A DNA stretch of 15,299 bases from assembly GCA_023430325.1 (NCBI GenBank), contig JAEZAU010000003.1:1-15299 (forward strand). Direction: 5' to 3'. This DNA is from Bacteroidota bacterium. Its GTDB lineage: Bacteria > Bacteroidota > Bacteroidia > Flavobacteriales_F > PHOS-HE28. Under the pieces are notes generated by a model. It was not told where the DNA came from. It ran no database searches and was given only the letters and a program-made list of their open reading frames with translations. Position 1 is the first letter of the stretch. Each line of letters opens with the position of its first letter. Below, piece after piece: positions 1-7,458 of this stretch. The translations under genes were made by a program, and so were the position numbers.

Positions 1-164
1 AGAAGACATCTCAAAAATACTTTTGGTAAGCGAGCGCGAGGGATCTTTCGCTCAGACGAGGCGTGAAAGCCGCGCATAGCGGGGCTCTCTGTAAGGACTT
101 TCACAACGAAGTATGAGCGAAAGAGACCCGTGCGTAGCCCGAAGGGTATTTTGAGATGTCTTCT
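1..164. repeat. Long imperfect inverted repeat / hairpin element
   Basis: The first 20 bases (agaagacatctcaaaaatac) return as their reverse complement at 146-164 with one T fewer. Further paired blocks lie inside in the right order: 41-54 with 114-127 (ctttcgctca / tgagcgaaag core), 63-69 with 98-104 (gtgaaag / ctttcac), and a small tip hairpin at 70-84 with ATA loop. Aligning the left half with the reverse complement of the right half gives similarity along nearly the whole length, so the 164 bp can fold into one long hairpin. The right end overlaps the TAG stop codon (163-165, minus strand) of the neighbouring gene. It could be a MITE- or REP-like dispersed element, a strong bidirectional terminator, or both. 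The left flank is missing, so target-site duplication cannot be judged. Confidence 0.8.
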
Positions 165-3100
165 AGATATCGAGACTGAGCGAGAAGTAGAAGACGCGCG
201 GGAGCACCACGCCATCATCCACACCCCAGGCCCAATCCGCCCGCACGAAGTAACCAAGCAATCTTGATCTGACACCGAAACCGTAGCCGTAAACGATCGG
301 TTCCCGCTGATTGTCCAGGCGGATCGTGAGCGGATCGCGCTGCACCACGATCTGGTTGAACGTGTTCTCTTCCGAATAAGGATGAGGGCCGGTCCACGCG
401 GATCCCACATCCGCGAAGCCGGTTATCTGCATGTTGTTCAAGAGGTCCGATCGGATCGGGCGGTTGGCCAGGTAACGGATGATCGGAACGCGTATCTCGG
501 AGTTGAAGACCGCGAAGCTGCTTCCGTTGCGCGCATTGTAATAGAAGCCGCGCATCGGTACCGCCATGGTCTGGTAGTAGTAGTTCTGCGTGAAGTCGAT
601 CGGTATGGATGGATCGACCTTCTGGAAGAGCCAGTTGTCCACGCCACCCAGGAAATGGATGATCTTGCGGTTGCCGAATGAGCTGGCCCCGGCCAGGCGG
701 TTCACCCACACCAGCTCGCGATGCAGTGATGTGGAATTGCGCAGATCGAGGCCGAGCACCTGCATGTCGCTTTCCTTTTCCGTAGGATGCTGATAGTACT
801 CCCCGAAGACCTTCAGCTTCCAGCCGGTCCAAAGGTTCAGCCCGCGCGGCAATGAACTGTCGTAGACCCATTCCAACTTGGAACCGACCATGTGATCGTT
901 GAAGTTGTTCTCGATCAGGCTCAGGTTGTCGATCGCCTGTAACACGTATCGATCGTTGCGGTACATGAGCGATCCGCGAATGCTGGCGAGTTCGCTGAAA
1001 GGCCAGCTGACCTGGTACCGCACGTTATGCGTGTGCACCTTCACTACACCCGTTCCGGTAAGACCTTGGTAGGCCTGCCGCTGGATCACGATGCGTTTAT
1101 CAAGCCTGCGCGTGAGATTCTCCCACGCGAGCATGTAATCGTTGTTGTTCAGATCGAGCGCAAGCCGGAAACCTCCGATGATCCTGTGATCCTCGAACAG
1201 ATCGCTGATGCTCATGCGCGTGAGACCGCTGAGCCCGGGGTTCAAAGCGTTGGGTCCGGTGAACGGCTGGTAGAAGAAGTTCTGGTAAGTGTTGTCCACC
1301 TGTGTCACCACCTCATCCACCGTGAAATTCAGGTTGTAGTTGCGCTGCTCCGGATAGGCGAACGGTTGTTTTACAATGGTGTCGGCAACAGCGACAGCCG
1401 TATCAGGTTTGCTCACCGCAGCAGGCGATGCTGGTTCAGGTGGCCGGCTGCCATCTTCATCGGTAAAGACATAATTGCGGACATCGATCGAACCTTCAGG
1501 CCGCGGGAACTGTGGCGGGATCTTGATCACCGGCGATAGATCGTCACTGGTGGAGCTGCCATTGGCTGGTTCCTTCGAATCGGGATCGCCGTTCATCGGT
1601 CCCTGGCCCATCGGTTCGTCAGAGCCTTTTACCGGGCCTTCGTACAGCACATAACGGCCATCGAGGAACTGCATTTGCGTTAGCCGCCCACGCCGCGGGT
1701 GAATGTCGTGTTCAAGGATCGATCGCCGCAACTGCGTCAGTTGTTCCTGTACGGTGAAGTAGCGGTAATGGATCGTAGTGTCGATATGGCTCACCACGCT
1801 GTCATACCTCACCAGATACCTGTTCCGGATACCATCGGCTTCACCCAGGAACGTGTAGTTGAGGCTGTCGAATTGCATCGGTTGCCATTCGTTCACGCCT
1901 GGTGTATCACTCAGCCTGGTCAGGATCGGCGAACGAGTCTCAAGATCGAGGAGAAAGATGTCCTTCGTTCCATTGACCAATTCCACATCGGTGAACGTGC
2001 GCAACGTATCGTCCTTCCGATCGCTGGAGAAAATGATGCGCTTTCCGCCATCGACAAAGGCTGGATCCAGATCATCGAATTGATCATTGGTGAGCTGTTC
2101 CTGGCGATTGCCGATCACATGATAGAGGTAAAGATCGGTGCGCCCTTCCTGCACACCGCTGAAGATCATGTTGCGGCCATCGGGAGAATATTCCATGCTA
2201 ACGATCTTCTGCAGCATGAGGATGTTCTTCTCCGAGGTCTTGCGATCGTCCAGCGTATAGGTGCGCATGAACAACTGGCCTTTGCGCTCCACCGTGTAGC
2301 TCAACGCGCCGCTCGTAGGATGCCACGCCAGCACCGGAAAACTGCGATCTATGATGCGTTGCAATTTCTTTTCACCCTTGATGATCCGCTTCGTCTTACC
2401 GGTTGCGATCTCATGCACGAAGACCTTGTACTGGCCCATTTCATTGGTGACCCATGCGTAGTATCGGCCATCGGGACTTTGCTTGAATTCACTGTACGAG
2501 CGGCGTTTCCTGATCTTAATAGGTACAGGCTGGATCTTCACTTCCTGGCGGATCTTATCCTCTTCACCGAAACGGTTCCGGTAATAGGCGAAACATTCAT
2601 CGGTGAGCGTCTTCAACGATACGCCGAGCACAAAGAGGAAACCGCTTTCAATGTTGCGGCTAACGCGGGTCATGTAAAGAATGTTCGGGATCACTCCCGG
2701 CCCGTACACATCGGCCACATATTTCCATAAGGCATGGCCTGCATACCGGTTCTCCTCGCCCTGGAGCCGGTTCAATTTGTCATAGCGGCCGCTGAGCACG
2801 CCATCTCGTATGCGGTTGTTCAATTCAGCATCCCAAGGGTGGGACACATAACTGATGATGCCATCGGTGTACCATGGCGGAAGGTTCATGAATGTGCTGC
2901 TGCGCACCATGTCCCGCCAATTGCCGCCGAACATCATCTGGTCTATGATCACATGCGCTATGCCGCTGCGGATCTGCCTGTCCAACAAGGCATGATCACC
3001 TTCGAAGTAGACGAAGATCTTCGTGCCCACGATGCGTGTTGCGCCACCGATGTTGTTATCGCCGCTCATGCTGGCAAGGCCGATGTTGCTCTGCCTGAAA

Positions 3101-3414
3101 TCCGTAAGCGAATTGTAGACGATGAACTGCAAGCGCTCATCGATCGCAAAATCGAACTCGCGTTCCAGCTCCTGCACGTGCTTGGTGGCGGCCTGCGCGG
3201 TGTAGCGGGCCAGGTCCCTTCCACCTTTGTAGAAGAAGACCTCCATCTCCGGGAAACGGTATTGCTGCCACAGGAATTCCTGGTACTGCACACGGTTCTT
3301 GCCATAGTCCTGCACGGAACCGGAATAGAACTGTGCGTTCGTGGGAAGCCAGCAATACAAAAAGGCCAGGGCAGGCAATAGGATTTTCACAAGTGAACGA
3401 TATGTGCGGATCAC
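163..3414 (-). CDS. Secreted protein: degenerate peptidase-MA-like region, TolB-like propeller, C-terminal barrel-like domain
   Basis: This 1083-residue protein starts at GTG 3414, the first start after an in-frame stop; GTG 3390 is an equally good start and gives a tidier signal peptide (MKILLPALAFLYCWLPTNAQ). After the signal peptide, residues about 45-290 resemble the peptidase-MA fold. The HExxH metal site is not intact: the matching stretch reads SGIAH (150-154), and the later W-x-x-E-G motif reads WYTDG (181-185). Residues about 305-560 carry repeated propeller signatures (SPDGRYYAW, YSPDGRNMIFSG, FVDGGKRIIFSSDR), as in TolB/PD40 proteins. Residues about 590-720 are a Pro/Asp/Ser-rich linker. 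From about 730 to the end, alternating strands and a GFADVGSAW...GYGFGVRSRL ending resemble Omp85/surface-antigen barrels. It is probably anchored in the outer membrane with the propeller in the periplasm. The exact function is unknown; confidence is high for the gene and moderate for the domain reading. Confidence 0.88.
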   Translation of the reverse strand: MIRTYRSLVKILLPALAFLYCWLPTNAQFYSGSVQDYGKNRVQYQEFLWQQYRFPEMEVFFYKGGRDLARYTAQAATKHVQELEREFDFAIDERLQFIVYNSLTDFRQSNIGLASMSGDNNIGGATRIVGTKIFVYFEGDHALLDRQIRSGIAHVIIDQMMFGGNWRDMVRSSTFMNLPPWYTDGIISYVSHPWDAELNNRIRDGVLSGRYDKLNRLQGEENRYAGHALWKYVADVYGPGVIPNILYMTRVSRNIESGFLFVLGVSLKTLTDECFAYYRNRFGEEDKIRQEVKIQPVPIKIRKRRSYSEFKQSPDGRYYAWVTNEMGQYKVFVHEIATGKTKRIIKGEKKLQRIIDRSFPVLAWHPTSGALSYTVERKGQLFMRTYTLDDRKTSEKNILMLQKIVSMEYSPDGRNMIFSGVQEGRTDLYLYHVIGNRQEQLTNDQFDDLDPAFVDGGKRIIFSSDRKDDTLRTFTDVELVNGTKDIFLLDLETRSPILTRLSDTPGVNEWQPMQFDSLNYTFLGEADGIRNRYLVRYDSVVSHIDTTIHYRYFTVQEQLTQLRRSILEHDIHPRRGRLTQMQFLDGRYVLYEGPVKGSDEPMGQGPMNGDPDSKEPANGSSTSDDLSPVIKIPPQFPRPEGSIDVRNYVFTDEDGSRPPEPASPAAVSKPDTAVAVADTIVKQPFAYPEQRNYNLNFTVDEVVTQVDNTYQNFFYQPFTGPNALNPGLSGLTRMSISDLFEDHRIIGGFRLALDLNNNDYMLAWENLTRRLDKRIVIQRQAYQGLTGTGVVKVHTHNVRYQVSWPFSELASIRGSLMYRNDRYVLQAIDNLSLIENNFNDHMVGSKLEWVYDSSLPRGLNLWTGWKLKVFGEYYQHPTEKESDMQVLGLDLRNSTSLHRELVWVNRLAGASSFGNRKIIHFLGGVDNWLFQKVDPSIPIDFTQNYYYQTMAVPMRGFYYNARNGSSFAVFNSEIRVPIIRYLANRPIRSDLLNNMQITGFADVGSAWTGPHPYSEENTFNQIVVQRDPLTIRLDNQREPIVYGYGFGVRSRLLGYFVRADWAWGVDDGVVLPRVFYFSLSLDI

Positions 3415-3428
3415 AGGATGAAGTTAGC

Positions 3429-3436
3429 TACATTCG
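3429..3436 (+). promoter_or_regulatory. Possible -7 element upstream of the MBL hydrolase gene
   Basis: TACATTCG fits the Bacteroidota -7 consensus TAnnTTTG with one change. It would place the transcript start near 3443, about 40 nt before the preferred ATG at 3484. The upstream -33 box is weak (TGTG at 3403-3406, spacing 22), so this is only a candidate. Confidence 0.3.
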
Positions 3437-3483
3437 AGGGCACGGCGTTTTCCGTTGCGGCACGAAATTCGGCCTTTCCTTGC

Positions 3484-4119
3484 ATGCTCCAGATCGCAAA
3501 GTTCACCTTCAATCCCTTTCAGGAGAATACCTACATCGTCCATGACGGGTCCGAAGCCATCATTGTGGACCCTGGTTGCTGGCAGCATGAAGAACATCAG
3601 GCGCTTGAGGAATACCTTCAAAAGAACGCACTGAAGCCCGTCCGTCTTGTGTTGACCCATGCCCATATCGATCACATCATGGGCAACGCATGGGTCTTCG
3701 ATCGCTTCGGGTTGAGACCCGAGCTGCACCAAGCGGATGAATTCATCCTTAGCAATGGGCCGCAGGTTGCGCGGCTCTACGGACTTCCATACGAAGCCTC
3801 ACCGGATGCCGGGGCGTTCCTGCGCGAGGGCGATCGGATCCGGATCGGCGAAGATGAGTTGGAAGTGATCCATCTGCCCGGCCACAGCCCGGGTCATGTC
3901 GGCTTTTTCCAGAAGGATCAGCGGTTCATTGTACAAGGCGATGTGCTTTTCCAAGGCAGCATCGGCCGCACCGATCTACCCGGCGGCGACCACCAGACAT
4001 TGATCCGCAGCATCAAGGAAAAGTTATTGGTGCTGGGCGATGATGTGAAGGTCTATTGCGGCCACGGACCCGAGACCACGATCGGAGCGGAAAAACGGTC
4101 GAACCCGTTCTTACGTTGA
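3484..4119 (+). CDS. MBL-fold metallo-hydrolase (glyoxalase II-like)
   Basis: A 211-residue cytosolic metallo-beta-lactamase-fold hydrolase of the hydroxyacylglutathione hydrolase-like group. The full metal site is visible: H59-A-H61-I-D63-H64 (THAHIDH), H134 in HLPGHSPGHVGF, D153 in QGDVLFQGSIGRTD, and H194 in YCGHGPET. These should hold two metal ions. Proteins of this type hydrolyse thioesters such as lactoylglutathione or related substrates; the true substrate cannot be told from sequence. The frame is open from an ATG at 3418, but the 22 extra residues look unlike the family, whose members begin with an MLQI-FTFNPFQENTY-type strand, so I prefer ATG 3484. It is transcribed divergently from the propeller/barrel gene and converges on the barrel-like gene across a repeat-rich spacer. 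Length is normal for the short glyoxalase II-like proteins. Confidence 0.9.
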   Translation: MLQIAKFTFNPFQENTYIVHDGSEAIIVDPGCWQHEEHQALEEYLQKNALKPVRLVLTHAHIDHIMGNAWVFDRFGLRPELHQADEFILSNGPQVARLYGLPYEASPDAGAFLREGDRIRIGEDELEVIHLPGHSPGHVGFFQKDQRFIVQGDVLFQGSIGRTDLPGGDHQTLIRSIKEKLLVLGDDVKVYCGHGPETTIGAEKRSNPFLR

Positions 4120-4126
4120 ATTATTT

Positions 4127-4148
4127 GGGCGTGCCCCGCCTTTATTTT
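4127..4148 (+). terminator. Weak intrinsic terminator candidate after the MBL gene
   Basis: Eight bases after the TGA of the hydrolase gene, GGCG (4128-4131) can pair with CGCC (4137-4140) around a TGCCC loop, with a G-T closing pair, followed by TTTATTTT (4141-4148). The stem is short, so the call is tentative; the outer repeat 4135-4142/4178-4185 is an alternative fold. Confidence 0.35.
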
Positions 4149-4295
4149 GTTCGCGGGCTATGCCGAGATCTTTGGCGAAGGCGGGTCGGGCCAATGCTCC
4201 AAGTCCTCAGCCGCCAGAAGCGCGGCCTCCGGGCTTTCCGCGAATGTCCCTCACGCGAAATGCGCATTGCCAAATTATCTCGTTCCCGCTCTGTC

Positions 4296-4317
4296 ATTCC
4301 GGGCTCGACCCCGAAAT
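4296..4317. repeat. Small palindromic repeat (ATTCCGGG...CCCCGAAAT)
   Basis: Positions 4296-4303 pair with 4310-4317 with one mismatch around a six-base CTCGAC loop. The wording (TCATTCCGGGCTCGACCC) is like a palindromic intergenic repeat I recall from several bacterial genomes, but I cannot confirm copies elsewhere in this genome. Confidence 0.5.
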
Positions 4318-4370
4318 CTCGAAATGCACATGACAAGATCTGCGTAAGTGGCGCAGGCGGAAAGCCCGGA

Positions 4371-4394
4371 CCCCCACCCCCGACCCCTCCCCCC
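4371..4394 (-). other. Putative G-quadruplex motif
   Basis: The plus strand reads C5-A-C5-GA-C4-T-C6. On the minus strand this is G6-A-G4-TC-G5-T-G5, that is four G-runs of at least four with loops of only 1-2 bases, a textbook fit to a very stable quadruplex. In RNA it would lie about 200 nt past the stop codon of the leftward barrel-like gene; it sits between two convergent genes. Confidence 0.65.
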
Positions 4395-4408
4395 ACCTCA
4401 CCCTCTTT

Positions 4409-4448
4409 CTCCCTCTCCGGAAGAGAGGGAAGATCTTGGAGAGGGGAG
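4409..4448. repeat. Two mutually exclusive hairpins in a CT/GA-rich segment
   Basis: TCCCTCT (4410-4416) is perfectly complementary to AGAGGGA (4424-4430) around a 7-base loop. The same left arm, CTCCCTCTCC (4409-4418), can instead pair with GGAGAGGGGAG (4438-4448) with one bulge. This has the look of a dispersed intergenic repeat; a role in transcription termination is possible but there is no T-run next to it. Confidence 0.5.
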
Positions 4449-4552
4449 CGAAGCGGCTGAGACTTTCTAGGGAGGACTTGCAGCCGAAGCCACGCCCTGC
4501 CGCGAATTCGCCCCATTAAGAAGTGTGATCTGAAGTCACGCTCTCGCAACCC

Positions 4553-4599
4553 AACTCCTCAACTCCTCAACTCCTCAACTCCTCAACTACCTCAACTAC
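4553..4599. repeat. 8-bp tandem repeat (AACTCCTC)n
   Basis: Four exact copies of AACTCCTC fill 4553-4584, followed by the decayed units AACTAC and CTCAACTAC. The array ends inside the stop codon region of the leftward gene (TAG at 4596-4598), so changes in copy number would alter sequence right behind that gene without touching the protein. Confidence 0.85.
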
Positions 4600-5453
4600 G
4601 GATGATAGCTGTCCGGCTTATACTGCTTTCGCTTGCCTTTACCTTTTTCGCCGGGCTGGCGGATCGGTGGCGGGCAATCGAAGCCTTTGGGCGCGCGCAG
4701 CCAGAGGAACCGCACACTGAAGAGCAGTGGCCGATACATACTGCTGAACCATTGTAGCGATCCCCAATTCTCTTGGTCCTCAGGCGTAAAGCTGAAGATC
4801 GGCGTTTCCACGGAAGGGATGAGGATCAAGCGCCCCGAGACCTTGAAGCCGTAACCCAGCTTGAAGTGTAGCTGCGCCAGTAGATCGGGCGGGAAGGAAT
4901 GCGCGTTCAAGATCGGATGCCCGGTATGTTCCAGATCGTTGCCCAACCGGTAATCGGCGTTCGCGCCAAGCGTGAGCTGGATGAACTGGAAATCGGCCGT
5001 CTGTATGAATTTGTTGGCGTTGAGGTGCAGGGTGAGATACCGTTCGGCGAACTTTCCTTCGCCGGCCAGGGAATCCACGATAGCTTCGCGGGAGAGCAGA
5101 CCTGTGAACGCCTCACTGCCACGCAGGTTCTTGTAGGCCAGGCCCACATCCCAATAGTCTATGATCACCGGATCGCGGGTGGCGTGGTACCAACCTGCTT
5201 CAAAGTAGAGACCCAGCCTGCCATCGGGATCATAGGTGGCCGTGTAAAGGGTGTCATTGCTGCGGAACATCTCCCGATCCTCTTCCGCCGATCGGGGAAG
5301 CATGTAAGTGACGCCGGGTGCGAAATAGAATCCCCCACGGCGCACCTTACCTTCACCGGGAATGATCTCCGGCCGCTTCCTATCAAGCAGTCCCTGTGCG
5401 GCAGCATCTGACCCGATAAGGAGTACGAGGACCGATAGTATCGCCAGGCGCAT
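4596..5453 (-). CDS. Hypothetical exported protein, barrel-like
   Basis: A 285-residue protein I cannot name. The start at ATG 5453 is chosen because it opens a clean signal peptide (MRLAILSVLVLLIGSDAAAQ); the frame is open a further 38 codons upstream, but that part is not signal-like. The mature protein is rich in alternating aromatic/polar strands (GGFYFAPGVTYMLP, LGLYFEAGWYHATRD, YLTLHLNANKFI, FQFIQLTLGANADYRLG, LHFKLGYGFKVSGRLILIP, LLFSVRFLWL), typical of outer-membrane beta-barrels. A highly basic tail of about 30 residues (PGEKGKGKRKQYKPDSYHP) follows the last strand. It is divergent from the POTRA/barrel gene, sharing 164 bp of upstream DNA, and convergent with the hydrolase gene. The barrel reading is inference from pattern; the function is unknown. 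Confidence 0.8.
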   Translation of the reverse strand: MRLAILSVLVLLIGSDAAAQGLLDRKRPEIIPGEGKVRRGGFYFAPGVTYMLPRSAEEDREMFRSNDTLYTATYDPDGRLGLYFEAGWYHATRDPVIIDYWDVGLAYKNLRGSEAFTGLLSREAIVDSLAGEGKFAERYLTLHLNANKFIQTADFQFIQLTLGANADYRLGNDLEHTGHPILNAHSFPPDLLAQLHFKLGYGFKVSGRLILIPSVETPIFSFTPEDQENWGSLQWFSSMYRPLLFSVRFLWLRAPKGFDCPPPIRQPGEKGKGKRKQYKPDSYHP

Positions 5454-5617
5454 GGGCCGAAAATTAGGATCTACAGTTTGCCGCCGGACGGGTGATAGCC
5501 GGCATTGTTCAAGGATCGCAGGTGTATAACGGACCTGAAGGGAACACAAATTGCATGCCCCTCCCAAAGGCGATGTTCCTTCCAGCGTCCACCGGCAGAA
5601 AGGCCGTACCGGGTATC

Positions 5618-7453
5618 ATGGCCCCGATACGCCGGGGCGTGACAGTGCTTTTTCTTTTATCATTCCTGTTGCCGGCCACTGCGCAGGAAATGGACCGGGA
5701 GCCCGATACTTCCATGACGATCTATGAGAAGATCGAGGAATTCTCAAAAAAGGGAAAGGTCCTGCGTTGGATCCATGGGGCCATTTTCGTTCCACCGGAG
5801 ACCGAGAAGCTTCCGCCCGCGCCGAATGTTCCTTCACGCCGGGTGAACCCCTATGAAAAGTACAAAGGCCGGGTGATCCGAAGGATCGAAGTGGATGTCA
5901 CAGATCCGTTCGGGTATGTTCTGGAGGATACGGCCAGCCGCGCCACCAATGGCCTGCAGCGCATCGGCAATAAGATGCACCGGAAGACGAGACCGGTGGT
6001 GATCCGCAACCTGCTCCTGATCCGCCCATACGATCGGCTCGATCCGTTGAAGGTGACCGAATCTGAACGGATGCTCAGGACATCGCCGGCAGTGAACGAT
6101 GCCCGCATAACGGTGATCCCCGTAGGTGGGCGAAAGGATTCGGTGGACGTTCGTGTACGGGTGCTCGATCGCTGGTCCATCGATGCCGGCGCTGATGGTG
6201 ATCTTTCCCGGGCGAACCTGCGAGTGACCGAGCGAAACCTGCTGGGTCTGGGCCAGGAACTGGAGCAACGCGCCGTGGTGAATTTCCAAGGCCCTTTCCT
6301 GGAGCTCACAGGCCACCACCGGATCTACAACATCAGCAACACCTACCTGAGCAGTTATCTGCATTATCAACGCACCGAGCTTGTCGATCGGATCGGCATC
6401 CAACTGGACCGGCCTTTCTTTTCGCCACTGGCGCGATGGGCCGGTGGTTTTTCCAGCAGCAAGACCTGGATACGCACTCCTTTGGTGCGCACATCAGAAG
6501 ATGCACCGCAATTCCAACGCGTGGATCCGGTGAATTGGGACACCTGGGTGGCGCGAAGCTTCCCGCTGGATGCGGGATCGGAATCGGGCCGCCTCAGCAG
6601 TTTCATCGTGGGCGCACGGCTTGGCCTGTTGAGGTATGACATCCGGCCGTACGATCCGATCACTTCCAATGACATCTACCAGAACAGCACTCTGTTGTTG
6701 TTCAGCGGCGGTCTCAGCCAGCGGCAGTATTACAAGGAGCGCTACCTGTTCCGCTTCGGTCTTACCGAGGATGTACCGGAAGGGTTCCTGTTGAAGGTGA
6801 CCACGGGTCTGCGCAAACTGGAGCGATCGGCCAATATGCCCTATATCGGGGCTGAAATAGCACGGGGTCGTAATTATGAACGGTTCGGCTACCTCACCTA
6901 TGAGTTCGGCTACGGAACATTCATCGGGCGTGAAGGCATTTTTGATGGAACACTGCGAGCAGGGATCACCTATTTCAGCGACCTGGTGACCTTCGGCCGG
7001 TGGCATCTGCGGCAGTTCGTTCGTGCCAACACCACATTGGGGTTTGCCAAGCCAGCGTACAGCCGCCTGAACTTGAACGTGGAGAACATGTATGGTTTCG
7101 AGAGCTATTCCATCAGTGGCACCACCCGCACATTGGTGAACCTTGAAACGGTGGCTTACGCACCATGGGACCTGATAGGGTTCCGCATTGCCCCGGTCCT
7201 GTTGATGGGCTTCGGCGTATTGGGTGATGAAGGCGAACCGTATCTCTCCGGCCAGGTGCTCAGTTCCTTCACCTTGGGACTGCTAGTGCGTAATGAACGG
7301 CTGCTGATGAATACGTTCGAGGTCTCATTGAGCTTTTACCCGTTCATCCCGGAGACCGGCGATCCATTATGGAGGCATAATGCGTTCAGTAACTTCAACA
7401 CCCGCACCCGTGACTTCAACTTCACCAGCCCTTCCATGATCGGTTACTATTGA
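5618..7453 (+). CDS. POTRA/outer-membrane barrel protein (BamA/Omp85-like)
   Basis: A 611-residue outer-membrane protein. ATG 5618 is preferred because a signal peptide begins there (MAPIRRGVTVLFLLSFLLPATAQ); the frame is open back to 5492 without signal-like sequence. After a short charged region (residues about 25-84), residues about 85-185 look like a single POTRA-type domain (RVIRRIEVDVTDPFGYV, then NLLLIRPYDRLDPLKVTESE, ARITVIPVGGRKDSVDVRV). From about 186 a long series of amphipathic strands runs to an aromatic C-terminus (SMIGYY), as expected for barrels inserted by the Bam machine. With one POTRA rather than five it is not BamA itself; it could be a secretion or assembly partner of the TpsB/Omp85 superfamily or a structural barrel. 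The gene stops five bases before the Kazal-domain gene, so the two are probably co-transcribed. Confidence 0.85.
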   Translation: MAPIRRGVTVLFLLSFLLPATAQEMDREPDTSMTIYEKIEEFSKKGKVLRWIHGAIFVPPETEKLPPAPNVPSRRVNPYEKYKGRVIRRIEVDVTDPFGYVLEDTASRATNGLQRIGNKMHRKTRPVVIRNLLLIRPYDRLDPLKVTESERMLRTSPAVNDARITVIPVGGRKDSVDVRVRVLDRWSIDAGADGDLSRANLRVTERNLLGLGQELEQRAVVNFQGPFLELTGHHRIYNISNTYLSSYLHYQRTELVDRIGIQLDRPFFSPLARWAGGFSSSKTWIRTPLVRTSEDAPQFQRVDPVNWDTWVARSFPLDAGSESGRLSSFIVGARLGLLRYDIRPYDPITSNDIYQNSTLLLFSGGLSQRQYYKERYLFRFGLTEDVPEGFLLKVTTGLRKLERSANMPYIGAEIARGRNYERFGYLTYEFGYGTFIGREGIFDGTLRAGITYFSDLVTFGRWHLRQFVRANTTLGFAKPAYSRLNLNVENMYGFESYSISGTTRTLVNLETVAYAPWDLIGFRIAPVLLMGFGVLGDEGEPYLSGQVLSSFTLGLLVRNERLLMNTFEVSLSFYPFIPETGDPLWRHNAFSNFNTRTRDFNFTSPSMIGYY

Positions 7454-7458
7454 AGAAC

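Larger units (their letters stand above)
4120..4595. other. 476-bp gene-free, repeat-dense region between convergent genes
   Basis: No convincing coding sequence lies here; the open frames on both strands translate to low-complexity Pro/Ser/Arg- or Gly-rich peptides that follow the C-rich tract. The region holds a weak terminator-like hairpin (4127-4148), an inverted repeat CCCGCCTT/AAGGCGGG (4135-4142 with 4178-4185), a palindrome (4296-4317), a C-rich tract that forms a G4 motif on the minus strand (4371-4394), two competing purine/pyrimidine hairpins (4409-4448) and an 8-bp tandem array (4553-4599). Such stacking suggests a site where dispersed repeats have accumulated between two gene ends. 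Confidence 0.75.

Noticed and set aside
1699..2730. Long plus-strand open frame (343 codons) opposite the propeller/barrel gene
   Set aside because: It lies wholly antisense to a gene with clear domains; the translation has no recognisable motif and the frame is open because of the G+C-rich codon use of the opposite strand. The same holds for 1027-1539 and 2734-3381.
163..3414. Active zinc metallopeptidase of the MA clan
   Set aside because: The HExxH site is absent (SGIAH) and the downstream acidic ligand position is Asp in a changed context, so catalysis is unlikely.
4056..4549. Two overlapping open frames of about 135 codons, one on each strand, in the gene-free region
   Set aside because: The translations are low-complexity peptides read through the C-rich tract and hairpin repeats; no signal peptide, start context or family likeness.
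4553..4599. CRISPR array
   Set aside because: The units are 8 bp and directly adjacent with no spacers; no cas genes are near.
5454..5617. Clear promoters for the divergent barrel-like and POTRA/barrel genes
   Set aside because: I saw only poor matches (TAATTTTC next to the minus-strand ATG, and TACAGTTTG with a wrong 3-base gap on the plus strand) and no matching -33 boxes, so I list none.
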